Positions 1-9,322 of a stretch of 64,000 nucleotides of DNA are shown in pieces. The number at the start of each line of letters is the position of its first letter. The stretch's first letter is position 1. The notes beneath the pieces are model-generated. The model did no database searches, had not been told where the DNA came from, and saw only the letters and a list, made by a program, of their open reading frames with translations. The stretch comes from JAPOUP01 sp965221405 (GTDB lineage Bacteria > Pseudomonadota > Alphaproteobacteria > Rhodobacterales > Rhodobacteraceae), in NCBI GenBank assembly GCA_965221405.1, contig CBDCSE010000002.1, forward strand, positions 682,001 through 746,000, read 5' to 3'. Position numbers and translations under genes: made by a program.

Positions 1-120
1 CGGGCACGGAGATCGGGATCTGAGCGGGAGGATGGATGTTTCGCGTCAAGGGTATGGAAAACACGCGTCCGGGCTACAGTCGCTCCGGACACCAGTCGGC
101 AATTCGGGGACCGGGACGCG

Positions 121-410
121 GTGCACGCGGAGATCGCCAGCAGGAGGGAAGAGATCGCGATGGTGTGCCGTAGACACGGCGTGGTCCGCCTTGAGATCTT
201 CGGCTCGGCCGCGCGCGCGACCAACTTCGATCCGGCGAAGAGCGACGCGGACTTCCTGGTGCAGTATGATTCCTCGGGCGTTACTTCGATCTCAAGGACA
301 ACCTTGCCGCCGTCCTGGGCCGACAGGTGGATCTTCTCGAGCGCCTGCCGGAGAACAGGTACCTCCTGGACAGCATCAACGAGTGCCGGGAGCTCGTATA
401 TGAAGTGTGA
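121..410 (+). pseudogene. MNT-type nucleotidyltransferase (HEPN/MNT antitoxin), frameshifted
   Basis: Nucleotidyltransferase-fold partner of a HEPN/MNT toxin-antitoxin pair. Such proteins usually neutralise the HEPN RNase by modifying it with nucleotides. From the GTG at 121, residues 28-32 read GSAAR and residues 41-45 read SDADF, the G-S ... D-x-D metal-binding signature of the fold. After the Gly codon near 277 the frame must change: the frame beginning at 279 gives LGRQVDLL and continues to a TGA at 408-410, the expected C-terminal half. The break is therefore a single-base frameshift, either a real mutation or a base-calling error. The corrected stop overlaps the ATG of the HEPN gene at 400, as is usual in these pairs. 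The start is uncertain; an ATG at 160 lies too close to the core motif. Confidence 0.7.
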
Positions 411-1134
411 TCCGAGGGTCTGCCTGGAGGACGTCATCCGGTCGGCGGCAGTGATCGCGCACTACGTCGCCGGCACCGACTTCGACGGGTATCTCTCCAA
501 TTCCCTGCTTCAGGATGGTGTCGAGCGCCGCTTCATAACAATTGGCGGGGCTCTGGTCCAGCTCAGGGGCGACTCGCCCAGCGTGGCCACACGGCTTCCG
601 GATCTGCCGAAAGTCGTCGATCTACGAAACCTCCTCAACCATGAATACGATGCTATCGTACCCGAGAGGGTGTGGGAAGCCGCCGTGGATCATCTTCCCG
701 GGCTGTGGCGATCCACCCGCCCGATCGCGTCTCGCCGACGGTGCGTAGACAGTCCGCTCCGCAGCATCACGCGTGACGGGCGAATTCGGAGGCGGCATCC
801 GGTTCCGCGTAGGTCTCGGCCAGCCCGAAGGGCGATGACGGCGGCGCGGCCAATGGTTTCGGACAGTCAGTTCGGGATCCGCGCCCGAGATCCAGAATCT
901 GCCGCATCGGCTTGCGCCCCGCACGTTTCCATGTCATCCGCGTACGGAAGGAGAAAGCGATGGCTGGCATCGATCTGGAAAGATTGCGCAGCTTTGTCAG
1001 AACCGGTGACCGTAATGTGCCTCCTTACTTTGCGGGACGCGCGAATGTCCTCGAAGACATCGCGGAGGCCGCGAGGGAATGCTGGCGGGCCTGGCGGAAC
1101 GGAAAGCAGGCGACGCCGGGCGCTACCCGCATGA
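400..1134 (+). CDS. HEPN-domain (DUF86-type) toxin of the HEPN/MNT pair
   Basis: Putative RNase toxin. The first 108 or so residues match the helical HEPN/DUF86 fold and contain the catalytic R-x4-H motif as RNLLNH at residues 76-81. The ATG at 400 overlaps the end of the MNT gene. Family members are about 110-120 residues, but this frame stays open to 1134 and runs into the ATPase gene that starts at 960. The part after about position 730 is arginine-rich and not family-like, so the original stop has probably been lost to a frameshift or point mutation near 720. With the partner MNT gene also frameshifted, the pair may be decaying. The HEPN identity is well supported; the true 3 prime end is not known. 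Confidence 0.65.
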   Translation: MKCDPRVCLEDVIRSAAVIAHYVAGTDFDGYLSNSLLQDGVERRFITIGGALVQLRGDSPSVATRLPDLPKVVDLRNLLNHEYDAIVPERVWEAAVDHLPGLWRSTRPIASRRRCVDSPLRSITRDGRIRRRHPVPRRSRPARRAMTAARPMVSDSQFGIRARDPESAASACAPHVSMSSAYGRRKRWLASIWKDCAALSEPVTVMCLLTLRDARMSSKTSRRPRGNAGGPGGTESRRRRALPA

Positions 1135-2255
1135 TACTGGGTGCGCCCGGTGCCGGCAAGAGTTCCCTCCTGATGCACCTCGAGCGCAGCTGGTGCGGCC
1201 CGGGCGGAGGTGCGCCAGCGATGCTGCGGCTCGGCGATCCGGCGGACTTCATGAACGGCAAGGCTCTGGCCGAACGGCTGGCTGAACTACTGCGCCCCGG
1301 CAGGGGTGCGGAGATCCGCGCCGAGATCGAGAAAAGCTGGAACCTGACCGGAAAGGCGCCGGGTCTAGGCGGCGTAAGCTATGGTCGGCGCATGGTGACA
1401 GACGTTCCCGACGACCCGGTCAACGCCGTCCTGGCCCATGTTCCGGGCGAGATCTGGACTTATCCCGTGGTCATCGCCATCGACGAGTTCCAGACCGCGG
1501 TCGGAGACAAGGCCTCGCCCCAAGCCATGGTGCTGCGCAAACTCCATGCCCAGGACTACAAGGCACCTGTCATGGCGGTTCTTGCCGGCCTGAGCGACAC
1601 GCCCGCGACGATCGAGGCGCTTGGCGTCTCGCGGCGCGCGCTCCGGACCGCGCATGCGCTTGGCGGTCTGGGAGAGGACACCACCCGCGATCTCGTCGCC
1701 GGCTGGAGCGACAGGTTCGGCGTTCCGGACGGGCGCTGGCAGAAAACCGCTCTGGACCTAGCCCGCACGGGGAGCTTCTGGCCCGCCCATGTCCATAACA
1801 CGCTCGCGGCCTTCGCCCAGGAGATCGTGCGCGTAAAGGGCGACGAAAAGAGCCTTGACATGACCCGGGTCAAGGCCGGGGCGGAGGAGCGGCGCGAGGG
1901 ATACTACGAGGCTCGCATGAGTCCCTGGATGAAACAGTCAGAGCTTCTTCTCGGCGCTGTGATGAAAGGCTTTCGGGACGGCATGCGGATCAGGGAGGTC
2001 CTGAACCTGATCGGGGAAAATGCGGATCCGGAATCGTCCGACTCTGGCTGGCATCTCCCTGAGGGAATGTCCGTGCGGGATTACTACCGCCATATCCTTC
2101 ACCATGGCGTCATCGAAGAGAAAGGTATGGAGGTGACAGCGCCAATCCCGAGCTTGCGCAGCTGGATCATCGCAACCTGTACGAACGGGCAGGCGCATCC
2201 GGACTCCGCACGCAGCGGCCAGACCAGCAAGACCAAAGGAGCTTACAACGAATAG
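960..2255 (+). CDS. AAA-type ATPase, function unknown
   Basis: A 431-residue P-loop ATPase. Walker A is GAPGAGKSS (about residues 61-69) and the Walker B region is VVIAIDEF (about 171-178), followed by VLAGLSDTP, which resembles a sensor segment. The C-terminal third, from about residue 320, looks like winged-helix material. There is no signal peptide or membrane segment. The ATG at 960 follows a good ribosome binding site (GGAAGGAG at 945-952); the longer frame from 912 is unlikely. It follows the HEPN/MNT pair but shows no clear link to it. A broken paralogue with the same N-terminal layout lies at 42577-44880, so this is a small expanded family in this genome. The substrate and role are unknown; an ORC/Cdc6- or STAND-like switch is one guess. 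Confidence 0.75.
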   Translation: MAGIDLERLRSFVRTGDRNVPPYFAGRANVLEDIAEAARECWRAWRNGKQATPGATRMILGAPGAGKSSLLMHLERSWCGPGGGAPAMLRLGDPADFMNGKALAERLAELLRPGRGAEIRAEIEKSWNLTGKAPGLGGVSYGRRMVTDVPDDPVNAVLAHVPGEIWTYPVVIAIDEFQTAVGDKASPQAMVLRKLHAQDYKAPVMAVLAGLSDTPATIEALGVSRRALRTAHALGGLGEDTTRDLVAGWSDRFGVPDGRWQKTALDLARTGSFWPAHVHNTLAAFAQEIVRVKGDEKSLDMTRVKAGAEERREGYYEARMSPWMKQSELLLGAVMKGFRDGMRIREVLNLIGENADPESSDSGWHLPEGMSVRDYYRHILHHGVIEEKGMEVTAPIPSLRSWIIATCTNGQAHPDSARSGQTSKTKGAYNE

Positions 2256-2501
2256 TTGAAGGAATACAATATGATGAGTTAACGCCGAAAGACAACCACC
2301 ATAATGAAGTATGTCAACCGATGTTTACAAACCCCTTGTCCTTACTGTGGACGGTTTCCCCAAGCGGCGCCGCGTTTATGGCGATCGGACTCAGCTTCAC
2401 GGTCAATCCCGACAGGGTGATGAGCTCGAAGCTTTAGGTGTGGCAGCCACATGAAGGATCGCAAATAATGCCCCAGCTTCGGCCTCAGCAAGATTCTCAG
2501 A

Positions 2502-3146
2502 TTACGCTTCCCGGAAGATCATGCCGCCAGATATCACGGTTGCAAAGTAAGCACGTCCGGTCTGTGGTCCAGAAAGAGTTACCCGGCTAAAGACAGGAAC
2601 ACATGTTCCACCAGGATTACGGGCGGAGGGCGCAAAGAATCCATCAATACCGCGATCGACAGCCATTTGTGCAAGGCTCTGGCAAAACGGGTATCCCGTC
2701 TTTGTCTTGCTTACCAGTTCGGGGTGTTCTCGCTCCTTGCCGCGCAGGTGGACCGTGGTGCCATCGTAACGGCATACGATCGAATGGTATGTGCGAACAT
2801 GCGGATCCTGATCCAAATCCTTAATCCGTTCACGCAGGTGAAAAGCGATCTCTTCCTTGCAGGTGTTTTCTTCAGTCGCCGAATAGTAAACGGCGATTGT
2901 CCCATCCCCGAAGCGGCCCTTACTGAATGGAAGGGCCGCGTGCTCACGTGCGCGGAACGTGTTGTCTATGGCCTCCTCAAGGGACAACGGTGTCTTCCCT
3001 CTGACGACGGAAACAGTATCGGAAACATCTGCTGGATTGCTCCCGCGACCGAGTAACCGGGTCGAAAGCGATTCCGTTTCCCGGAGAATGGAAGCGAGCC
3101 GGTAGACGGTTGCGCTCTCCCGGGTTTTCGGACACTCGTCAATCAA
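2502..3146 (-). CDS. RES-domain toxin (NAD+-degrading type) of a RES/Xre pair
   Basis: Toxin of the RES/Xre (ParT/MbcT-like) type, a family known to degrade or phosphorolyse NAD+. The 214-residue protein keeps the family landmarks: a GRFGDG arginine segment, the VYYSATEENTCKEEIAFH stretch with the conserved Tyr and Glu, and SARNPGG near the C-terminus with the conserved Ser. The start is a TTG at 3146, four bases downstream of the antitoxin stop on the minus strand, with AGAGG just upstream. It is probably translated from the antitoxin transcript. The antitoxin gene is split by an IS630-type element while this toxin appears intact, so it must be silenced, inactive or compensated elsewhere. 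Confidence 0.7.
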   Translation of the reverse strand: MIDECPKTRESATVYRLASILRETESLSTRLLGRGSNPADVSDTVSVVRGKTPLSLEEAIDNTFRAREHAALPFSKGRFGDGTIAVYYSATEENTCKEEIAFHLRERIKDLDQDPHVRTYHSIVCRYDGTTVHLRGKEREHPELVSKTKTGYPFCQSLAQMAVDRGIDGFFAPSARNPGGTCVPVFSRVTLSGPQTGRAYFATVISGGMIFREA

Positions 3147-3434
3147 AAGCTAAAGACCTCTTTCGCGTTCGACCATCCGGTTAATGGCAATCAAGTCAAT
3201 CATGTGGCCCCCGAGCATGTAATCCAACGGTGATCTGCCACCAAGTGTTTCCCGGGGGCGCCTCAGCCATTCATTCTCCGCGTCAATGTTCTCTCCGTAA
3301 TGGATTCCGAGTCCGATGCTGATTGCAATGACATATCCGGAACGGTCTTCGATGTCCTGGGAAAGCGACCTTACGCGGCCATCCAGAATCCGTGCGCCGA
3401 CACTATCCCCGGATCGATAACCGAGGAGGACTAA

Positions 3435-4700
3435 TACCATTTTCCGAAAGTTTTGACCTATGGAGCGCCATTTGACCGGTTGCTTCAGCAAACACGGGCC
3501 CATGACCGTTTGGTGATCGACGCGATGCGTTCCAGGTCGGCCTCGAACGCGTTCCAGGCGTCGAGCATCGAGGCCTGAACGTCCGCGACCGTCGGGAAGA
3601 ATCGGTTGGAGAGGAAGTTCGAGCGCAGGTAGTCGAAGACCTGCTCGACCGGGTTCAGTTCCGGCGAATACGGCGGCAGGTGCAGCAGGGACACGTTGCC
3701 GGGAACGACGAGCGCCCTGGACCGGTGCCAGCCGGCTCCGTCGAGCACGACCACCGCGTGGTTGCCGGGCTTCACCTTCGCCGAGATCATCTCCAGGTGG
3801 ACGTTCATCTCGTCGGTGTTCGCCCTGCCACAGACATGCCCGACGGCGCAGGGATCCCCGGCGCGGCTGGCGGCGAACAGGTATCTGTATCCGTAGCGGT
3901 GGTCGCGCACCGCGCGGGGCCGGACGCCCCGGCGCGCCCATATGCGCGTGTTCGTGCCCTTCTGGCCCGCCCCGGCCCGTCCTGGAACCAGACCTCGATC
4001 CGCTCGGGCGCGGCGCCTTCGCCCGCCGCGCCCAGCGCCAGCCCGCTGAAATCGTTGCGGAACTCTCTCTGCCGCCCCGGATCGGCCCTGGGATGGAGCG
4101 GACGGACGGTCTGGTGGCTGAAGCCGAGGCCGCGCACCGTCCGCCACATCGCGGATACGCTGACGGAAACGCCGAACCGGGCCATCGCCCAGGCGGCGAG
4201 GTCCTTCAGACGCCAGCGCACGAGACCGCCGTCCCCGGGACCGGGGCCGGCCTCGACCCGCTCCGCGAGAAGGGCTCGCTGGTCCCTGTCCAGGCGCCCG
4301 GGCCGTCCCGTCCTCGGGCTGTCCGCCAGCCCCCCGAGACCGGCCAGGTTATAGCGGACCGTCCAGTCCCTCACGGACTGGACCGTCGTGCGCAGCCGCG
4401 CCGCGACCTCTCCGGGCGGCATCCCCTCGAGCCTGAGCGCGATGGCGCGGGCGCGCCGGCGCTGGCGATGGTCCTTGCACCTGCCGGCGAACTGGCGCAG
4501 GTCTTCGGCCGTGCGGCCGGTGTCGGTGATCGTCAGGGGTGCGGGCATGTCCTGTCTCCTGTCGGTGTTGGTTTGCGGAAACCACAACATAGCGACATTG
4601 ACGGCTGGCCGCACGCGCCATCCGCGACGGAACGGAATATATCGTGTATATACGGCTATGAGACTATATGTTGATGAGTCAAAACTTTCGGGAAATGGTA
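3435..4700 (-). mobile_element. IS630-type insertion sequence
   Basis: A 1266-bp element bounded by near-perfect 23-bp inverted repeats (3435-3457 and 4678-4700, one mismatch). Both ends carry TA dinucleotides, as expected for IS630/Tc1-type transposition into TA. It contains one transposase gene on the minus strand in two frames. It sits inside the antitoxin gene of the RES/Xre pair and faces the same way. Its base composition is richer in G and C than the flanking genes. Confidence 0.8.
3485..4548 (-). pseudogene. IS630-family transposase, two reading frames
   Basis: DDE transposase. The first frame starts at the ATG at 4548, behind AGGAGACAGGAC, and carries the N-terminal helix-turn-helix region and the first catalytic aspartate in VWFQD. 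The second frame, ending at 3485, carries GQKGTNTRIWARRG, the second Asp in VVLDGAGWH and the catalytic Glu in LPPYSPELNPVEQ. The change of frame occurs in a G-rich run around 3970 and corresponds to a -1 shift. Some IS630 elements use programmed -1 frameshifting, so this may be a working arrangement rather than damage; the sequence alone cannot decide. Confidence 0.75.
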
Positions 4701-4981
4701 TAACTGATCTTTCCGACCCAGTTTCCAGCGCTGGCAGGTTTCGCCGAAAATCCTCACGATACCGCGAATCTCGTCAGATTCACGCGGACCCTGTGAGATA
4801 TCGGACGCTACCCGGGCCGGTCGCATATTCCTGCGAGACCTAGAAAGCGAACCGCCATAGTGATCCGGCTGTATCGCGACCTGTTGGAGCGCGGTATGCC
4901 GCCCAAAGTTCATCGTGTGATTCGGTTGGAGCGCCTTTGCCGAAAGCAATCCATCAGACGGTCTGGATAAAGTCCCAAGAG

Positions 4982-5677
4982 TCAATTTCCCCACTCCAGT
5001 TCCAAAGCGGTCGAGCAGCAACCAGCTATGGTATTGTAGAGATTAAACAAATATTGAAAGCTATTGTTATTTTCGTTGACTTTCCGGAAAGTCATGTCGA
5101 GACCGACGAACAGGCCGTTCTGCAGGAAATCGCTCTTCTCAACGATGCAGCGTGCATCCCAGGCAGCGGCCGCGTCAACCACACCGAACCGTGCGGCAGG
5201 CAGATGCAGGACCTTCCTTCCGAAAGCGCCGCCCACTGACGGTATCGCGTAGCCGGCCAGATAGTCATTGACGGCACTTCCATCCAGAATTTCCGCGTGA
5301 TGCGAGAGGTTAGCCTGAACCGTCATATATTGGTGATCAGGAAATGTCTGCTGGAACGCTACAAAGATATGTTCGATAATTCCTTGAACCAAACCACTGT
5401 CTTCCGGCAACAGAACCGGAAACTCCATAACAAGTCCATCAGGGCGCAAGGCAATGTGGCTTGGACCTCCGAAAATGTCGTACCTTGCCACTACTTCGCC
5501 CAGATTGACCGCAGGAACCTCACTAAAATGCCCGGGCTTAACGGTGATCTCAACTGAAAGAACATCATGAATCATCGCAAAGAACCGTGATGGTACACCG
5601 TTCCAGTCAAATACCGGTGGGGATATCGCGATGTTCACCTGTACGGAACCTCTACGTGATGTCACCCGTGTCATCAA
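4982..5677 (-). CDS. Hypothetical protein, 231 residues
   Basis: An open frame of good length with ordinary amino-acid composition, no signal peptide and no membrane segment. It begins MMTRVTSRRGSVQVNIAI and is rich in hydrophobic beta-type stretches (VARYDIFGGPSHIALRPDG), with a possible metal-binding cluster LSHHAEILDG in the middle. No family is recognised. It lies just upstream, on the same strand, of the split antitoxin, with about 155 bases between them, so it may belong to the same accessory block. Base composition is lower in GC than in the insertion elements nearby. It could be a toxin-antitoxin or defence accessory gene, but nothing in the sequence proves that. Confidence 0.45.
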   Translation of the reverse strand: MMTRVTSRRGSVQVNIAISPPVFDWNGVPSRFFAMIHDVLSVEITVKPGHFSEVPAVNLGEVVARYDIFGGPSHIALRPDGLVMEFPVLLPEDSGLVQGIIEHIFVAFQQTFPDHQYMTVQANLSHHAEILDGSAVNDYLAGYAIPSVGGAFGRKVLHLPAARFGVVDAAAAWDARCIVEKSDFLQNGLFVGLDMTFRKVNENNNSFQYLFNLYNTIAGCCSTALELEWGN

Positions 5678-6081
5678 TGCTTCCTACGTCTTCGACTGGA
5701 ATGAAACATAGCTTTAATTTCCGGCCCTGACCAGAAGGCGTAGAGGTTTATCCCAGTTGCGCCACAATGGAATCGAGAAGAGGTCGGTGATGGTGGAGTT
5801 TGGGCGGTTGGATCCTATGAGACAGTCGGCCTTGACCCAACTTAGGCCCCGCCTCCGCCATAGGGACGCGAGAGTTGAGGCACTCCCTTCGCCTACGGCT
5901 CGGGACGGTTTCCAGCCCCTGATCGGACGGAATTCAGATAAACTTCCAAACGTTGGGGATATGCCGCATTGTGTTGTGGGTTTCTTCAAATAAAGACACA
6001 TCATGCTGTATTCTGTCAACCATTCGTGTGAACCCTGAAATTAGGTTGGTGATATGGCGTCCCGGCTGATGAACCAACGAT
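5678..6081. other. Intergenic region, no clear gene
   Basis: About 400 bases between two minus-strand genes. The longest open frame (101 codons, minus strand) has low-complexity composition and no recognisable motif. The 5 prime control region of the orphan gene at 4982-5677 should lie here, but no strong promoter was recognised. Confidence 0.3.
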
Positions 6082-8604
6082 CTAATACAGTCCGCCCGAA
6101 CTCAACGTCCCGAAATCCGCGTTCCCATCTTCATTTCCGGACTCGCTTGCCTGACCAGCGCCAGCATCGCCGGGCACGATAATGGGCAGATCCGATCCCA
6201 TCGCGAACCCGCCGTCAAATGTAACCCCGAACCGCGTTTCCTCACCTTCCCGGAAATATTCCGCGACCACATGCGGCCCTTCCTCGTTCTCGGAAAGCCG
6301 TGCTCCGGAATAGCGGTCGATTTTGATGAAAGTCCCTCCGGGCGGCACCTCGAACGGACCACCGCCATATCTCTCCGTGGTCCTGTGCATGAACTGATTG
6401 AAAACCGGTGCGCACAATCTACCACCGCTCGCGTTCCTGCCCATGGACCGGGGCCGGTCATAGCCGATATAACACCCCGCCACGATGTTGCTGGTGAAAC
6501 CGACAAACCAGACATCCCGGGCGTCGTTGGTGGTACCGGTTTTCCCCGCCACAGGCACATCGAGATCGATACGTCCAGACGCGGTTCCAAGCTCGACCAC
6601 GCCCTGCATCATTGACGTGAGCTGATAGGCGGTTATCGCGTCCATCACGCGCTCGCGGTTTGATTTGATCAGCGGTCCGGCTCCGGGATCGAGGACCGCG
6701 CGCTTACAGTCCTCGCAGACGCGACGGTCATGGCGGTAAACCGTTTCGCCCCAACGGTTCTGGACCCTGTCAACCAGTGTCGGTTCCACCCGCTCACCGC
6801 CGTTGGCGAACATGGCGTAAGCGGCCACTATCCTGAACAACGTACTTTCCTGGCTCCCGAGCGCGTTGGCGAGATAGGGCTGCAACCGGTCATAGACCCC
6901 GAACCGTTCAGCGTATGACGCAACGGTTTGCATCCCGACTTCACGGGCCAGGCGCACCGTCATCAGATTCCGCGACCGTTCAATGCCGGTTCTAAGAGGA
7001 GTGGGGCCGTAGAACCTGTCCGTCGCGTTCGTGGGTCTCCAGATCTCGGTACCCGTATCGATACTGATCGGGGCATCTATCACGATGGTCGCCGGCGAGA
7101 ATCCACTGTCCAGGGCTGCGGCGTATACAAAGGGCTTGAAGGACGATCCGGGCTGCCGCGTCGCCTGCGTGGCGCGATTGAAAGCCGAGACCTGATAGGA
7201 GAATCCACCCTGCATGGCCAGAACCCGGCCGGTGTTCACGTCCATCGCCATGAAAGCGCCCTGGATCTCAGGCACCTGCCGCAGCGACCAGCGCACCGAC
7301 GATCCGTCGCTATCGGTGAGCAGCCGAACATGGATGACGTCGCCTTCCTCCAGAAGGTCGCCCGCTACGCGGGCCTTTCGCGTAAGTGCGCCATTGGCAA
7401 GTCGTTTACGCGCCCACGTCACGTCCTCGGCCAGAATCCAATGGCCATTGCCGTCATCGGCCACCCCTTCGATCCCGATGCGCGCGGCTGTGGCCTCCAC
7501 GTCCAGCACGACCGCGGGATACCAGCCGTGGATATCACGCGGCACATCCATCCGGTACAGCGCTTCCCGCCACTCAGCCTCATCCTCAAGAACCTCCGCC
7601 TCGAGCCTTAGGCCGGTGCCACGCCAGACACCAGCATCCCGGTCATATCCTTCGAGCGCCAGACGCAACGCTTCCGATGCCTCGTTCTGTAGGTCTGGAT
7701 CCATTGTCGCCCGGATCGACAGACCTCCATTGTAGAACTCCTCCTCTCCGAAATGCCTGCTCAGTTGCCTGCGAATCTCGTCCGTGAAGTATCCGCGCGG
7801 CGGCAGGCTGGCCCGATAGCTTTCGTAATCGCCGCCCTGCACGGTCAGAAGCGGCGCGGCGCTAGCTTTCCGCTCCGCGGCAGGAGTCAGGTATCCATTC
7901 TCCCGCATTTCCTTGAGAACGAAATTTCGTCGCTCTATGGCCGCGTCACGGTCGTTGACAGGGTGATAGCTGTAAGGTGCCTTCGGATGGATCGCCAAAA
8001 ACGCGGCCTCCTGAACATTGAGCTCTGCCAGCGTCTTGTTGAAGTAGGTCTGCGCGGCGGCTGTCGCGCCAAAACTGCGCGCCCCGAGGTCAATCTGGTT
8101 GAGGTACAATGCCAGTATCTCGTCCTTGCTCAATGCCCGCTCCACCCGGGCCGCGAGAATGATTTCCTTGATTTTCCGTTCCACTGTCCGATCGGAGGAT
8201 AGCAGGAATATCTTCATCACCTGCTGCGTTATTGTCGAGGCCCCCCGCAGTCGACCGCCGCGTATCGCCTCGATCCCAGCGGCAGCCATACCACGCAGGT
8301 CGTAACCCTTGTGGGAATAGAAGTTTCTGTCTTCGGCGCTTATGAAGGCGTGCTTCACCAAATCGGGAATCTCGTCGGGCGGCGTGAACAGGCGGCGTTC
8401 GTGCGCGAACTCGTCCACGAGCCGTCCTTCGCCCGAGTAAATTCTGCTGATGGTTGGCGGCGTGTAGCGTTCCAGTTGCGCCGTGCTAGGCAGATCCTGA
8501 CCATAGGTCCACAGCACGGCCCCGAACAGAAAACCGATAAGGATGGCGCCATTGGTGATCACGGCGAAAATCGCGCCGAGGAAGGAAAGGATGAAACGGA
8601 GCAT
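6082..8604 (-). CDS. mrcA: Penicillin-binding protein 1A (class A, bifunctional)
   Basis: Bifunctional peptidoglycan glycosyltransferase and DD-transpeptidase acting at the periplasmic face of the inner membrane. The 840-residue protein has an N-terminal signal anchor (about residues 5-33), a GT51 glycosyltransferase domain with EDRNFYSHKGYD and RGASTITQQVMK, an inserted OB-like region, and a transpeptidase domain with the three penicillin-binding motifs: SxxK in QPGSSFKPF, SxN in RSRNLM and KTG in AGKTGTTND. Length and layout are those of alphaproteobacterial PBP1A. It is a housekeeping gene on the minus strand, flanked by long noncoding stretches, with no sign of damage. This is one of the better anchors for placing the window in the Alphaproteobacteria. 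Confidence 0.95.
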   Translation of the reverse strand: MLRFILSFLGAIFAVITNGAILIGFLFGAVLWTYGQDLPSTAQLERYTPPTISRIYSGEGRLVDEFAHERRLFTPPDEIPDLVKHAFISAEDRNFYSHKGYDLRGMAAAGIEAIRGGRLRGASTITQQVMKIFLLSSDRTVERKIKEIILAARVERALSKDEILALYLNQIDLGARSFGATAAAQTYFNKTLAELNVQEAAFLAIHPKAPYSYHPVNDRDAAIERRNFVLKEMRENGYLTPAAERKASAAPLLTVQGGDYESYRASLPPRGYFTDEIRRQLSRHFGEEEFYNGGLSIRATMDPDLQNEASEALRLALEGYDRDAGVWRGTGLRLEAEVLEDEAEWREALYRMDVPRDIHGWYPAVVLDVEATAARIGIEGVADDGNGHWILAEDVTWARKRLANGALTRKARVAGDLLEEGDVIHVRLLTDSDGSSVRWSLRQVPEIQGAFMAMDVNTGRVLAMQGGFSYQVSAFNRATQATRQPGSSFKPFVYAAALDSGFSPATIVIDAPISIDTGTEIWRPTNATDRFYGPTPLRTGIERSRNLMTVRLAREVGMQTVASYAERFGVYDRLQPYLANALGSQESTLFRIVAAYAMFANGGERVEPTLVDRVQNRWGETVYRHDRRVCEDCKRAVLDPGAGPLIKSNRERVMDAITAYQLTSMMQGVVELGTASGRIDLDVPVAGKTGTTNDARDVWFVGFTSNIVAGCYIGYDRPRSMGRNASGGRLCAPVFNQFMHRTTERYGGGPFEVPPGGTFIKIDRYSGARLSENEEGPHVVAEYFREGEETRFGVTFDGGFAMGSDLPIIVPGDAGAGQASESGNEDGNADFGTLSSGGLY

Positions 8605-9322
8605 GCACGGCCCTCTTTACGCCAAACGCTTATAGATCACCCCGCCCTCACCGTCAAAACCGGGCGGTGTAGCCGGAGTACCGGAATATGGGAGCATCCC
8701 TTATGCGCGGCACCGGGTTTCATTACCGTGTTTCAGCCGGTTGCGGGATTGCGGCATCCGCAGGTGCCTGGTCCGGTGCGACATTCCAGCGCGGATGACA
8801 ACGGCCGACGAACGGCCAGCGGCGCACTGGAAGGGAACGGGAAAGACGTGAATAGGACAGAGAGGTCTGTTTCGGCGCCTCCGTATCCGGCAGCGGTCGA
8901 ATGTTTTGGCGGTATGGACGCCGGGAGGGCCACGGCAAGAACCACCTGTCGGACATCTTCGCGACGCGCGCCATGCTCGCCCTCGTGACCCCGGGTTCAG
9001 CAGCATTGCCGTCTGCTGTTCCGATGCGCGGGAACATCTCGGAAGCGCATCCTCCATCTCCGGGACACTCCCCCACACGCCGTAGCCGCGCCGGACACCC
9101 CCGATCCCGCCCTTCGCCGCTGTTTCGGAATCCCGGGCAGCCGCCCGGCCGTCGGCTTCGCACGATCGGAACGGCCCCGTCGCCCACCAGAAACGGCCGC
9201 TGCGAGGACCGGCGGAAAGGCTACCGAGAATTGCTGCGGAATACTTGACGTTACTGGCGATCTAGTCCATCATAAATCCTCGATCGATTTAAATCGATGC
9301 TCCAGAGGCGAAAGGTTCTTCC
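8605..9322. other. Intergenic region between mrcA and the GPP34-P450 gene
   Basis: About 720 bases with overlapping short frames on both strands, arginine- and proline-rich, none resembling a known protein. It separates two divergent genes and so should hold both promoters. A weak promoter-like TTGACG lies at 9245-9250 before the plus-strand gene, and a 16-bp palindrome lies at 9283-9298. The rest looks like decayed sequence. Confidence 0.35.
9283..9298. promoter_or_regulatory. 16-bp perfect palindrome, possible operator
   Basis: The sequence ATCGATTTAAATCGAT is a perfect inverted repeat placed 25 bases before the start codon of the GPP34-P450 gene and about 30 bases after a TTGACG box. The position is suited to a repressor site or a sequence in the 5 prime untranslated leader. 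No second copy was noticed elsewhere in the window. Confidence 0.35.

Larger units (their letters stand above)
3150..4826 (-). pseudogene. Xre/MbcA/ParS-type antitoxin (DUF2384) split by an IS630-type element
   Basis: Antitoxin partner of the RES toxin, in two pieces. The N-terminal piece runs from an ATG at 4826 (with GCAGGA just upstream) to 4701 and ends CQRWKLGRKDQL, a helix-turn-helix-like segment. The C-terminal piece, 3434 to 3150, contains ENEWLRRP and LGGRSPLDYML, the signature of the DUF2384 toxin-binding domain. Joining 4701 directly to 3434 restores an open frame of 136 residues, a normal size for the family. If an extra TA were kept from the target duplication, the joined frame would meet a stop, so the exact ancestral junction is unresolved by two bases. 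The C-terminal part could still be translated from an ATG created by the element end near 3440, giving a truncated antitoxin. Confidence 0.65.

Noticed and set aside
3435..3450. Short internal ATG at the IS630 end as the true antitoxin start
   Set aside because: It would omit the helix-turn-helix half, which is found intact on the other side of the element; kept only as a possible truncated product.
5714..6019. A 101-codon minus-strand frame upstream of the orphan gene
   Set aside because: No motif, no ribosome binding site and atypical composition.
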